A stretch of DNA of 64,000 nt. It comes from CAWBRT01 sp963819175. Lineage in GTDB: Bacteria > Acidobacteriota > Terriglobia > Terriglobales > Acidobacteriaceae. Location of the stretch: assembly GCA_963819175.1 (NCBI GenBank), contig CAWFVJ010000021.1:124001-188000 (forward strand), in the 5' to 3' direction. Under the pieces are notes generated by a model. That model searched no databases and was not told the DNA's origin. It was given only the letters and a program-made list of their open reading frames with translations. The translations under genes and the position numbers were made by a program. Shown one piece after another: positions 34,565 through 42,279 of the stretch (position 1 is its first letter; every line of letters starts with the position of its first letter).

Positions 34565-35092
34565 ATGCGCGTACGACTGGTCTTCGCCCTGATTGCCTTG
34601 CTGACACTGGCCGGCATTTACTTCTGGTACAGCCCCTATCACCAGGTGCGCTCGATCGTGACCGTGGTGGAGATCAACGCACCGGGCGACCGCGTCTGGC
34701 AGGTGCTGACCGATCTGGATGGTTATCGCGCCTGGAATCCTTTTCTCACATCCGCTAGCGGCGCGATTGCACCCGGCAGCAAAATTACGATTTCGGCGAA
34801 AGTGGGAAAGCGCACCATCACTTTTCATCCGCGCATCACCGTCGTCGCGCCGAAGAAAAAACTGGTGTGGGTTGACCGGCTGCTCTTCTCGGAGTTGTTC
34901 GAAGGCGAGCACGAATTCGATGTGATCGAGCGTGATCAATCGCACACCCGCGTGATTCAATCGGAGCATTTCAAGGGAATGCTGGTCGCCGCCTTGTGGA
35001 CCCGGTTTTCTCCCGCGCTGATGCAAGGCTTCCGTGCCATGAACGAAACGATGAAGCACCGTAGCGAGCAAATCGTTGCCACTCAACACTGA
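34565..35092 (+). CDS. Membrane-anchored SRPBCC (START-like) protein
   Basis: A 175-residue protein with an N-terminal helix (LVFALIALLTLAGIYFWY). The rest is an SRPBCC ligand-binding fold: VVEINAPGDRVWQVLTDLDG, YRAWNPFLTSASGAIAPG, then VWVDRLLFSELFEGEHEFDV and TRVIQSEHFKGML. These proteins bind hydrophobic molecules. The ligand is unknown; lipid or quinone are conceivable given mqn neighbours. Confidence 0.82.
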   Translation: MRVRLVFALIALLTLAGIYFWYSPYHQVRSIVTVVEINAPGDRVWQVLTDLDGYRAWNPFLTSASGAIAPGSKITISAKVGKRTITFHPRITVVAPKKKLVWVDRLLFSELFEGEHEFDVIERDQSHTRVIQSEHFKGMLVAALWTRFSPALMQGFRAMNETMKHRSEQIVATQH

Positions 35093-35197
35093 AGCGCCAT
35101 AACCGCGCAAGATACGCCACGCGAAAATCGGAAACCTGCCGACTCGACGCATATTGCTATCGCGCCGGGCAGCGGGCTTGCTGTATGCTAGATTCCT

Positions 35198-35347
35198 GTG
35201 ATCGTGAAGATCTTGTATGCGGTCTTGGTGCTCTCGACAATTGCCGTGGTTGGTGTTGCGCTTGCAATCTATTGGCGTGTTCGGCGGCACTTGTCGCAGA
35301 AAACCGATCAGCAAATCTCCGAACCCTTGGAACGCAAGGTTGAGTAA
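35198..35347 (+). CDS. 49-residue membrane peptide, possible small gene
   Basis: A GTG start gives IVKILYAVLVLSTIAVVGVA and then LAIYWRVRRHLSQKTDQQIS: one membrane helix followed by a basic and then acidic tail. It lies between the SRPBCC gene and mqnD in the same direction. The ribosome site is weak, so translation is uncertain, but the hydrophobic-to-basic pattern is not what random sequence gives. Confidence 0.45.
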   Translation: MIVKILYAVLVLSTIAVVGVALAIYWRVRRHLSQKTDQQISEPLERKVE

Positions 35348-35512
35348 TCTTGCGCCGGATGGGGTGTTCCCAATCGGGGGATAAAGATACCAAGAGATGA
35401 TTGTGGGAAATACAGGAGCAGTGTCGGCTGCCAAGTTCAAGCTTGAAGATTAGCGTGTGCTTAAAAATTGAGTTCGCTGGTTCGAGCAAACCAGCTCGAG
35501 TTTTGGAGTGAT

Positions 35513-36379
35513 ATGACCGTCGAGGATAGCAAAGAAATAAAAGTCGCACACAGTCCTGATTCGGACGACGCATTCATGTTTTACGCCTTGGCTACCAACA
35601 AGGTGCGTGTTCCCGGGCTGAAGTTTACGCACACGCTCTGCGATATAGAGACGTTGAATCGTATGGCCATGGAAGGCTACTACGACGTCACCGCCATCTC
35701 GTTTCATGCCTATCCCTATATTCAGGACAAGTACCTGCTCATGCCGAACGGCGGGAGCGTTGGCGAGGGATACGGGCCCATGATCATCTCCACCAAGCAC
35801 TTGAGCGTGGATGAGGTCAAGAAGGTGCGTATTGCGGTCCCTGGGACGATGACGACCGCCTATCTTATTCTGAAGCTCTTCGCCCCGGAGGCCGAGACCC
35901 AGGTGGTTCCCTTCGACCAGATCATTCCCGAGGTCCTTGCCGGAAAATTCGACGCCGGACTCATCATTCATGAGGGCCAGCTCACTTATTCCAACAGCGG
36001 GTTGAGCCGGGTGGTCGATATGGGAAAGTGGTGGAGCGACCTGACAGGGATGCCTTTGCCCCTGGGCGGCAACGTAATCAAGCGCGATTTGGGGCCGGAG
36101 GTGTCGGCGCTGGTCTGCAAGGCCCTGCGCGACAGCATTCAGTACGCTCTCGACCATCGTGAACAAGCGTTGGAATATGCCATGCAGTTCGCGCGCGATC
36201 TGGATACGCAATTGGCCGACAAATTCGTGGGCATGTACGTCAACGAACGCACCCTCGACTACGGAGAGGACGGACGGGCCGCCGTGGCCAAGCTCCTCGA
36301 TATGGGCTACGAGCATGGAATTATTCCGCACCGGGCAAAATTGGATTGGGCCGGCACCGCCGTTGTCGAGTCCGCCTGA
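35513..36379 (+). CDS. mqnD: 1,4-dihydroxy-6-naphthoate synthase MqnD
   Basis: Cleaves cyclic dehypoxanthine futalosine to dihydroxynaphthoate. 288 residues from the ATG at 35513, chosen because GGAGTG lies just upstream. Characteristic parts: VAHSPDSDDAFMFYAL, VTAISFHAYPYI, GPMIIS, VPGTMTTAYLIL and FDAGLIIHEGQLTY. It completes mqnA/mqnC in this window; mqnB and mqnE are elsewhere or replaced. Confidence 0.94.
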   Translation: MTVEDSKEIKVAHSPDSDDAFMFYALATNKVRVPGLKFTHTLCDIETLNRMAMEGYYDVTAISFHAYPYIQDKYLLMPNGGSVGEGYGPMIISTKHLSVDEVKKVRIAVPGTMTTAYLILKLFAPEAETQVVPFDQIIPEVLAGKFDAGLIIHEGQLTYSNSGLSRVVDMGKWWSDLTGMPLPLGGNVIKRDLGPEVSALVCKALRDSIQYALDHREQALEYAMQFARDLDTQLADKFVGMYVNERTLDYGEDGRAAVAKLLDMGYEHGIIPHRAKLDWAGTAVVESA

Positions 36380-36382
36380 ATT

Positions 36383-37105
36383 ATGATTCACGGCGAGATG
36401 AAATGCGCTCCCAGAACACGGCAGACACTGTTGATCGACGCCGACGATACCCTCTGGGAGAACAACATCTACTTTGAACGGGCGATTGCCGATTTCATCT
36501 CATTTCTCAACCACCGCGAGTTCACGCCCGCCGATATTCGGCGGGTGCTGTACGAGGTTGAGCGCAAGAACATCCCCACTCATGGTTATGGCATGCGCAG
36601 CTTCATGCACGCACTGGTCGGAACCTTTGAAAGGCTCTCGGTAGAACCGCTCACTCCCGGCCTTCACGACACGATTTGCGGATTCGCGCACGCTATCGCC
36701 GAACATCCGATGGAGCTGATCGAGGAAGTGGAGCCCACGCTCGAGTATCTGCAACCGCGTCATCAATTGATCATGATGACGAAGGGCAACATCACGGAGC
36801 AGTTTGGCAAGATCGAGCGTTCCGGTCTGAAGCGCTACTTCAGCGCGGTGGAGATTGTCGCCGAAAAGGATTCCGCAACTTACAGCCGGGTGGTGGAAAA
36901 ATACGAACTCGCCCACGAGACGACCTGGATGGTCGGCAACAGTCCGAAATCGGACATTAATCCCGCCCTGGGCGCGGGACTCAATGCGGTTTTCATACCA
37001 CACTCCGACACTTGGGTCCTGGAGCACGAACCGCTGCTGCGTCCAGATGAAGCAGATAGGCTGATGGAACTGAGCAGGTTCAGCGAGCTGCGCGGCATCT
37101 TCTAA
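36383..37105 (+). CDS. HAD-superfamily hydrolase
   Basis: A 240-residue cytosolic phosphatase-like protein, 3 bases after mqnD, so cotranscribed. HAD motif I is LLIDADDTLWENN (DxDDTLW), motif II MMTKGNIT, motif III around KDSATYSRVVEKY, and motif IV GNSPKSDINPALGAG. An all-alpha cap (FERAIADFISFLNH to PLTPGLHDTICGF) is inserted. Substrate unknown. Confidence 0.85.
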   Translation: MIHGEMKCAPRTRQTLLIDADDTLWENNIYFERAIADFISFLNHREFTPADIRRVLYEVERKNIPTHGYGMRSFMHALVGTFERLSVEPLTPGLHDTICGFAHAIAEHPMELIEEVEPTLEYLQPRHQLIMMTKGNITEQFGKIERSGLKRYFSAVEIVAEKDSATYSRVVEKYELAHETTWMVGNSPKSDINPALGAGLNAVFIPHSDTWVLEHEPLLRPDEADRLMELSRFSELRGIF

Positions 37106-37224
37106 GCGATTCAGAGCAGCAATTCAAGAAAAATACCTTAGGGTATCTAAGAAGTCACCTACTCGCACGAAAGTAGCTGTTGCCCGTGTTAGGCTCCAGG
37201 AGCTACTCTGCATAGGCTGGCACT

Positions 37225-38517
37225 ATGAGCGACGACTCCTTGCGCCTCCAACATGCACTCGAAGCTCTGGGTGAGCTTGGACCAGCGCTGACGGCGAATA
37301 GCGATTTTCGCGAGACGACCGGCAAGATTCTGACGATGGTCATGAAGATAGCCGGCAGCCGTAGCGCCGTTCTCTTCCAATTCGGAGAGAAGCCGCTGAT
37401 GCTTCGTTCGCTGGCCTCCTCGGGATTTTCCAAATTTTCTGAAGACGCCACCGTTCCCCTGCTTCCCAGACACGGCTACGCACTCGGCAAGCTCCGCGAG
37501 CCGGTGCGGCTCGATGGCGAAATGCGCGAGCAGTTTTTCTCGACGGACGGCAATTTCAATCCCTCCTGGCTGGAATGGATCGTCCCACTGCGCATCGGGC
37601 GCAAACTGGTAGGAATCTTCGGCCTGGGCGAGCATTTGGACGGCATCGAATACGACGCGGAGGAAGTGCATTCCCTGCAAGTGGTGTCACACTACTGCGC
37701 CCTCGCCGTTCACAACCACAGCCTGTCGGAAACACTGGCAGCACGGATTTCTGAAAATCTCAGATTGCTAAGCAGTGTTCACGCCTTCTATGACTCGACG
37801 CTTGAGGTCCTGGCCGCCGCCATCGATATCAAGGATATCAACGTCCATGGCCACTCCATGCGCGTAGGCACATACGGGACGGCAATCGCCCAGGCTCTCG
37901 GGATGAGCGAAAACGAGATGGCCGGAGTTCGTGCCGCGGGCTTCCTGCACGACATAGGAAAGGTCGCCGTGGATCGCTACCTTTTCAACAAGGCGGACCC
38001 GCTCAACCCCGCCGAGTTCCGCCAGATTGCCGACCACACAGTGCTTGGGTATGACATTGTCAAGGATGTCGAGTTCCCCTGGGCAAGTATTCCAGAGGTC
38101 GTTCGCTCACATCATGAACGTGCCGATGGCTCTGGTTATCCGGACGGGCTCCTGCTCAGCGACATGCGGCCAGAGGTGAGAATTGTGGCGCTGGCCGATA
38201 CGTTCGAGGCGATGACCAGCGAGCGCACTTATCGCCGAAGCATGTCGGTCGGCGAGGCCCTGACGACGATCGTCAATCTCACCCCCACGAAGCTGGATCC
38301 CGAATCCGTTCAGGCGCTGATCGTGCAAGTCCGGCGCGATGCCGTGGCCACGCTCACCCCTCCGCCAGACTCCGGAGTAGAGTCCGTTCTTCAGCGGCCC
38401 CGGTTTCTACACGAAGGTCTCACCTGCAACCTCTTTCCCTCCGACATCGACCAAATCGCGTCACTGCTGAACCATAAGCTCACGCAGGGACGCACCTATT
38501 TCGACGTGGTCCACTAG
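37225..38517 (+). CDS. GAF-like plus HD-GYP phosphodiesterase
   Basis: A 430-residue cytosolic protein. The first 180 residues form a GAF-type sensor (VPLRIGRKLVGIFGLGEHL). An HD-GYP domain follows from about residue 195: HSMRVGTYG, FLHDIGKVAV at about 240, then HHERADGSGYPDGL at about 295. All metal and GYP residues are intact, so it is a likely c-di-GMP phosphodiesterase. The ATG is at 37225. It stands apart from the upstream HAD gene. Confidence 0.9.
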   Translation: MSDDSLRLQHALEALGELGPALTANSDFRETTGKILTMVMKIAGSRSAVLFQFGEKPLMLRSLASSGFSKFSEDATVPLLPRHGYALGKLREPVRLDGEMREQFFSTDGNFNPSWLEWIVPLRIGRKLVGIFGLGEHLDGIEYDAEEVHSLQVVSHYCALAVHNHSLSETLAARISENLRLLSSVHAFYDSTLEVLAAAIDIKDINVHGHSMRVGTYGTAIAQALGMSENEMAGVRAAGFLHDIGKVAVDRYLFNKADPLNPAEFRQIADHTVLGYDIVKDVEFPWASIPEVVRSHHERADGSGYPDGLLLSDMRPEVRIVALADTFEAMTSERTYRRSMSVGEALTTIVNLTPTKLDPESVQALIVQVRRDAVATLTPPPDSGVESVLQRPRFLHEGLTCNLFPSDIDQIASLLNHKLTQGRTYFDVVH

Positions 38518-38544
38518 AACTATGTCCCCGAAGTTCGTTGCATA

Positions 38545-38664
38545 AGTTTCAGGATGTCATCCTGAGCGCAGCGAAGGATCTGTGCATTACGAATCAAATA
38601 CATAGATTCTTCGTTCGCTGCGCTCGCTCAGAATGACATTTCTGGAGAACAGTTTTTCAGCCTG
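38545..38664. repeat. Family B-like repeat
   Basis: TTTCAGGATGTCATCCTGAG and GCGAAGGATCTG, a centre AAATACATAGATTCTTCG, then GCTCGCTCAGAATGACATTT and TTTTTCAGCCTG. An imperfect long palindrome between convergent genes; it may act as a bidirectional terminator. Confidence 0.65.
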
Positions 38665-38680
38665 TTAGACCCCGTTGCAT

Positions 38681-39334
38681 TCAGGGATGCTGCTTGGGGG
38701 CGGTCTCCACATAGGGATACTGCAATCGCATCGGCTCAAAAACCTTGGTGTCGATCATGGCCACTTGATCGGCAATGAGCGTCGCCAACTCGTCCGGAGG
38801 AGCATTCCCGATTGCCTCGGGAGCCAATTCTTCGGTCAGAATTTTGTAGCCGTCGAAGTTCGCCACCTTCCATGTTCTGAAGGCCTTGGATGCAACCAAC
38901 ACGGCGGCAACACGCCCGGCCGCAGTCTTCATCTGGTATGCCTGCACCGCGATCTGAAGGTCAGCCTGGGGCTTGGCGACCACCTCGACATCCTTATACG
39001 GCTTCAATGCTCTGAGGTACGCCGCCTTGATTTCATTGGACATTCCCTCCTCGAACATCACTTCGACATAAATGCGCTTGGGAGGGTGCGGATCGATGGT
39101 ATCGCGGCTTGGATTGCGCTGTAACGTCCAGGCGATCAGGTTCGCATATTCGCCGTCGGAAAGTTGGCAAAGCCCAAATTTCTCGAATTGCCCGGTCGTC
39201 ATGCCAAATAACTGGGTCATGCTGGCTTCGTATTTCTCTTTGACGCCCGCATCGCAGATGGTTTTCCGTGTCTGCCCGAGTGCTGGAAGGCACAGCAGCA
39301 GTATTCCGAGTGTCAATAGGAATCGGCGTTTCAT
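38681..39334 (-). CDS. Exported protein of unknown function
   Basis: A 217-residue protein. The ATG at 39332-39334 is selected for its GGAG site and signal peptide (RRFLLTLGILLLCLPALGQ); the frame opens further upstream without a start signal. The mature part has an even, soluble composition with VEVMFEEGMSNEIKAAYLRA and KPYKDVEVVAKPQADLQIAV. No known motif. Monocistronic between two repeats. Confidence 0.7.
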   Translation of the reverse strand: MKRRFLLTLGILLLCLPALGQTRKTICDAGVKEKYEASMTQLFGMTTGQFEKFGLCQLSDGEYANLIAWTLQRNPSRDTIDPHPPKRIYVEVMFEEGMSNEIKAAYLRALKPYKDVEVVAKPQADLQIAVQAYQMKTAAGRVAAVLVASKAFRTWKVANFDGYKILTEELAPEAIGNAPPDELATLIADQVAMIDTKVFEPMRLQYPYVETAPKQHP

Positions 39335-39556
39335 AAGATCTCCGCTGGTCTCTGACCGTAGCACAACTTTGTCCGGCTTTGTAGCTGTTTTCTCAGGGGA
39401 AACGTGGCCGCGTACGCCGTTGACGATCTTTGCAACCTGACTGGATGCTGAATTGCTCCGCTCCGAATGCCGGCCGCCAGGCGATCCCCAAAAAAATAGC
39501 ACAGCCGAAGCTGTGCTGAACTCGAACTTCAACTGCGCTCGCCAGACGAGCGAGGC

Positions 39557-40117
39557 CTACTTTGGCTGGAGCGTCTGCGAAATCTGGACGTTGCGCTTGA
39601 AGTCCTCCACCATGCCCTCGGCGAGGCGCACCTGGGTCGGCCGCTTGGCGATGCTCATGGTGTCGATCTTGTCCTGTAGCTTTAGCAGTGCGTAGAACAG
39701 GTTTTCCGGGCGCGGCGGGCAGCCGACTGTGTAAACGTCAACCGGGACGATCTTGTCCACGCCTTGCAATACCGCGTAAGTGTTGAACGGACCGCCGACC
39801 GAAGCGCAGGCGCCCATGGCGATCACCCATTTCGGGTCCGGCATCTGGGCGTAAATCCGCTGGACGACGGGGGCCATCTTGAGGCTGACCGTGCCCGCCA
39901 CGATCATCAGATCGCTCTGGCGCGGGCTGGGGCGAAACACTTCGGAACCGAACCGGGCAATGTCATAGCGCGCCGCCGAAGCCGCAATCATTTCAATGGC
40001 ACAGCAGGCAAGGCCGAAGGTCATGGGCCAGATCGCCGATTTGCGCGCCCAGTTAAAAACGTAGTCAACGGTCGTAATGACGAAATTCTTCTCGAACTTG
40101 TTCTCAATCCAGCCCAT
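39557..40117 (-). CDS. nuoB: NADH-quinone oxidoreductase subunit B, isolated gene
   Basis: A 186-residue NuoB that carries the terminal Fe-S cluster N2 of complex I. All four ligands are present: GLACCAIEM, MGACASVGG and TVGCPPRPEN. Length is normal. No other nuo gene lies on either side, which is unusual as nuoB usually sits in a 13-14 gene operon. It could be a lone complete copy or a second paralogue. Confidence 0.93.
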   Translation of the reverse strand: MGWIENKFEKNFVITTVDYVFNWARKSAIWPMTFGLACCAIEMIAASAARYDIARFGSEVFRPSPRQSDLMIVAGTVSLKMAPVVQRIYAQMPDPKWVIAMGACASVGGPFNTYAVLQGVDKIVPVDVYTVGCPPRPENLFYALLKLQDKIDTMSIAKRPTQVRLAEGMVEDFKRNVQISQTLQPK

Positions 40118-40605
40118 GAAAACCCTCTATATCCTCTCGGGAACGCCGCCGCCGGCGTGGCTCCAGCCCCAGCAGGCGCAAAGCCTTTGCCGGGAAACCC
40201 GAGTGCCCGATCAATTCGCGAGGTATATTTTCCGCGTATCCAGTCTAGTTTCGCCCATGGATAAACCGGCCCGCTGTGATTTGCGTCACAACGGCCTAGC
40301 CAATGCCGCTACCCTGAAAAAACGTCGAGGAAGCCCAAATCAGGTTACCACCTTCCCCAGAAACACAGCTCCATTTGACAGGCCAATTTGGCGGAAGGCG
40401 CATCCGGAGCTGGTGTTGATCATTCCGGGTAGAGGCTTCGGCGCGTTTTTCAGCAGCCGGTGAAAGCCGCTCGCAATCAGCTTCTTCGTTCCGTGCCTGA
40501 GACTCAAAAAACACCCTAACACTCGCGCGGATGGCAACCCGCTCTCAACCCAGAGCCTCTCTCTTGTGTCACCCTCCCCTGGCACACGGAAAAAGAAAGG
40601 GAGCT
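40118..40605. repeat. Long gap with repeat fragments
   Basis: Pieces such as GCGCCGGCGTGGCTCCAGCC-like text, GCCGGGAAACCC and CGGCGCGTTTTTCAGCAGCC (a family B tip, also near 19808) are visible. No gene is supported. Promoters of nuoB (minus) and the receiver-like gene (plus) must be here. Confidence 0.45.
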
Positions 40606-40977
40606 ATGAATGCAGGTTTGTTGAAGGTACTGTTGATAGACCGCGACCCTGAGCTGCGCAAGGAGCGCATCTCGCTTCTGAAAAAGAATGGATACAGGGT
40701 ATTTCCCGCCCTCGAGTTGCAGCAAGCTAAGGGGCGGTGCAGGCCCGGCGCTTACGATTTGATCGTTGTGAACGCCGGTGAGCAGCCGGAGATGGCGCTT
40801 GAATTCTGCGAGTCGATCCGAAGCAACGATCCCAAGCAAGCTGTTCTGCTGATGGTCGGCGCAATCGACAGACTGCCGCGCCGTGATTACATGGTTTCAG
40901 ACATCAAGGAACGGCTGCTGGAGAGGATCGAATCCATGTTCGAACGACGCGCGGAGATCGTCGCCAAAGCTGCGTGA
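40606..40977 (+). CDS. Receiver-like protein lacking the phospho-acceptor aspartate
   Basis: A 123-residue stand-alone response-regulator-like protein from the ATG at 40606 (ribosome site AGGGAG). It begins VLLIDRDPELRKERISLLKK with the first acidic residues of a receiver. The strand that should carry the phospho-acceptor reads AYDLIVVNAGEQPEM, with Asn at the aspartate position. It looks like a pseudo-receiver that signals without phosphorylation. A charged helical C terminus follows (IKERLLERIESMFERRAEI). Confidence 0.72.
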   Translation: MNAGLLKVLLIDRDPELRKERISLLKKNGYRVFPALELQQAKGRCRPGAYDLIVVNAGEQPEMALEFCESIRSNDPKQAVLLMVGAIDRLPRRDYMVSDIKERLLERIESMFERRAEIVAKAA

Positions 40978-40984
40978 GCAGGGA

Positions 40985-41110
40985 CATTTCAGATTGAAGC
41001 GTTGCAGATTTCAGATTTGAAGAGCTGGGAGATTCCAGATTGCGACCACCGCAGTACTCGCGCCAGAGGTCTGGCGCGAGCAATCTTCAATCTGAAATCT
41101 TCTTTTTGAA
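40985..41110. terminator. Inverted-repeat hairpin between convergent genes
   Basis: The core is a perfect 11-bp palindrome, CTCGCGCCAGA (41057-41067), GG, TCTGGCGCGAG (41070-41080). Outer arms include AATCTTCAATCTGAAATCTTC on the right and several ATTTCAG-like copies on the left. The sequence ends in CTTTTTG. It lies after the receiver-like gene and the methyltransferase, so it probably terminates both. Confidence 0.6.
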
Positions 41111-41146
41111 ACGCCTGTAAGCAGCGTTCCTCCCGGGAAAAATCTC

Positions 41147-41890
41147 TCAATAGAGCTCGACTTCGCTGGGCGGCGTCAGGACATTCGGCTTGCGCGCGAC
41201 CAACAACAGCGCACCGATTCGCTTGAATTCGCGCGCTTCCTGCGCATTGCTGAACCCGTGTCCCTTGTAGTCGTCCGGAGTCGGCGACTCATCCGGGACG
41301 TGATGGATTTCGATCTCCTCGAACGTTTGACGCTTCAGCATCTCCGCATATTCATTCTCCGAGCGCAGATGAACCGGAACGCCCAGTTTGTCCACCCAGC
41401 GCAGTGAAGAGGGATTCTCTTTGTAGAGATTGATCAGGATGTATAGCCGGGCCTTGGGAGCCATGACCCGGAAAATCTCGGCAAGCACCCGCTCCTGATC
41501 GGGATAGTAGTAGAACGCCTCAATCGAGAGCACTCTGTTGAAGTAGTTTTCTTCCCACGGAATCTGTTCCGCTGAACTCCAGACAAAGAGAATGTTGTCG
41601 AACTCCTTCGATGCCTCGCGGGCGCGCGCGATCATCTCGTCGGAGATGTCAAGGCCAATGACCTGTCCAAAACCCACCGGCCCCTCAGCCACCAGACGCG
41701 CGAGAACCCGGGTCGCCCAGCCGGTGCCGCAGCCGAGGTCCAGCACACGTTCGCCCGGCTTCAAGTCCATGCGGCGGATGGTCTGCTCCGCAATGCTGAG
41801 GTGGTGACCCTCCATGCCGTCCGCGCGGCCGGTCAGCACCCAGTTGTTGAACTCCTGTCGCAGCTTCTCGTCTGCATCTTTGCCCTGCAT
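41147..41890 (-). CDS. SAM-dependent methyltransferase (class I)
   Basis: A 247-residue enzyme from ATG at 41888-41890 (GAGGAGAGG upstream). Motif I is RVLDLGCGTGWATRVLARLV, with VIGLDISDEMIARA next and IPWEENYFNRVLSIEAFYY as motif II. The C-terminal region (KGHGFSNAQEAREFKRIGA) gives no substrate hint. Ubiquinone/menaquinone-type or small-molecule methylation are both possible. Divergent from a small zinc-finger gene. Confidence 0.85.
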   Translation of the reverse strand: MQGKDADEKLRQEFNNWVLTGRADGMEGHHLSIAEQTIRRMDLKPGERVLDLGCGTGWATRVLARLVAEGPVGFGQVIGLDISDEMIARAREASKEFDNILFVWSSAEQIPWEENYFNRVLSIEAFYYYPDQERVLAEIFRVMAPKARLYILINLYKENPSSLRWVDKLGVPVHLRSENEYAEMLKRQTFEEIEIHHVPDESPTPDDYKGHGFSNAQEAREFKRIGALLLVARKPNVLTPPSEVELY

Positions 41891-41931
41891 GGTTTTGGAC
41901 CTCTCCTCGCTTATGTTACAGTCGCAGAACC

Positions 41932-42102
41932 ATGGTGGAAAATACAAGCAATTCGAAGCCAGGTGATCGAGAGTCCGCGCTCTACTGCCCAAACTGCGCA
42001 CGCAAAGTGGAAGACCCGCTGGTGTGCGGAGATTGCACGGCCGTGATCTGCCGCGCTTGTGGAACTCCACTGGAATCCGCCGACGAGCTGGCGATGGGAT
42101 AA
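41932..42102 (+). CDS. 56-residue protein with three CxxC motifs
   Basis: Starts at ATG 41932-41934, 41 bases from the divergent methyltransferase start. The sequence has CPNC, CGDC and CRAC pairs over about 30 residues, a compact zinc-binding fold, and an acidic tail. The stop TAA at 42100-42102 is followed at once by the heptamer repeat array. Function unknown. Confidence 0.6.
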   Translation: MVENTSNSKPGDRESALYCPNCARKVEDPLVCGDCTAVICRACGTPLESADELAMG

Positions 42103-42105
42103 GAC

Positions 42106-42238
42106 ATTTCAGATTTCAGATTTCAGATTTCAGATTTCAGATTTCAGATTTCAGATTTCAGATTTCAGATTTCAGATTGCAGATTGCAAATTGCAGATTG
42201 CAGATTGCGAATTGCAAATTTCAGATTGCGGATTGCGA
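42106..42238 (+). repeat. Heptamer tandem array, 19 units
   Basis: Ten perfect copies of ATTTCAG (42106-42175) are followed by nine variants, mostly ATTGCAG, ATTGCAA and ATTGCGA (42176-42238). A 7-base period keeps all frames open, so apparent ORFs across it are artefacts encoding a heptapeptide repeat such as FQISDFR. Related single copies occur near 40985-41035. Such STRR-type arrays vary by slippage. Confidence 0.93.
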
Positions 42239-42279
42239 GGGGTAGGGCACCCGAAAGGCGACCGAATCGATTCGGCTTC

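Noticed and set aside
34472..35440. 322-codon minus-strand open frame
   Set aside because: Antisense to the GT2 end and SRPBCC gene; no start signals or motifs.
42106..42238. CRISPR-like array
   Set aside because: Units are contiguous 7-mers with no spacers and no cas genes.
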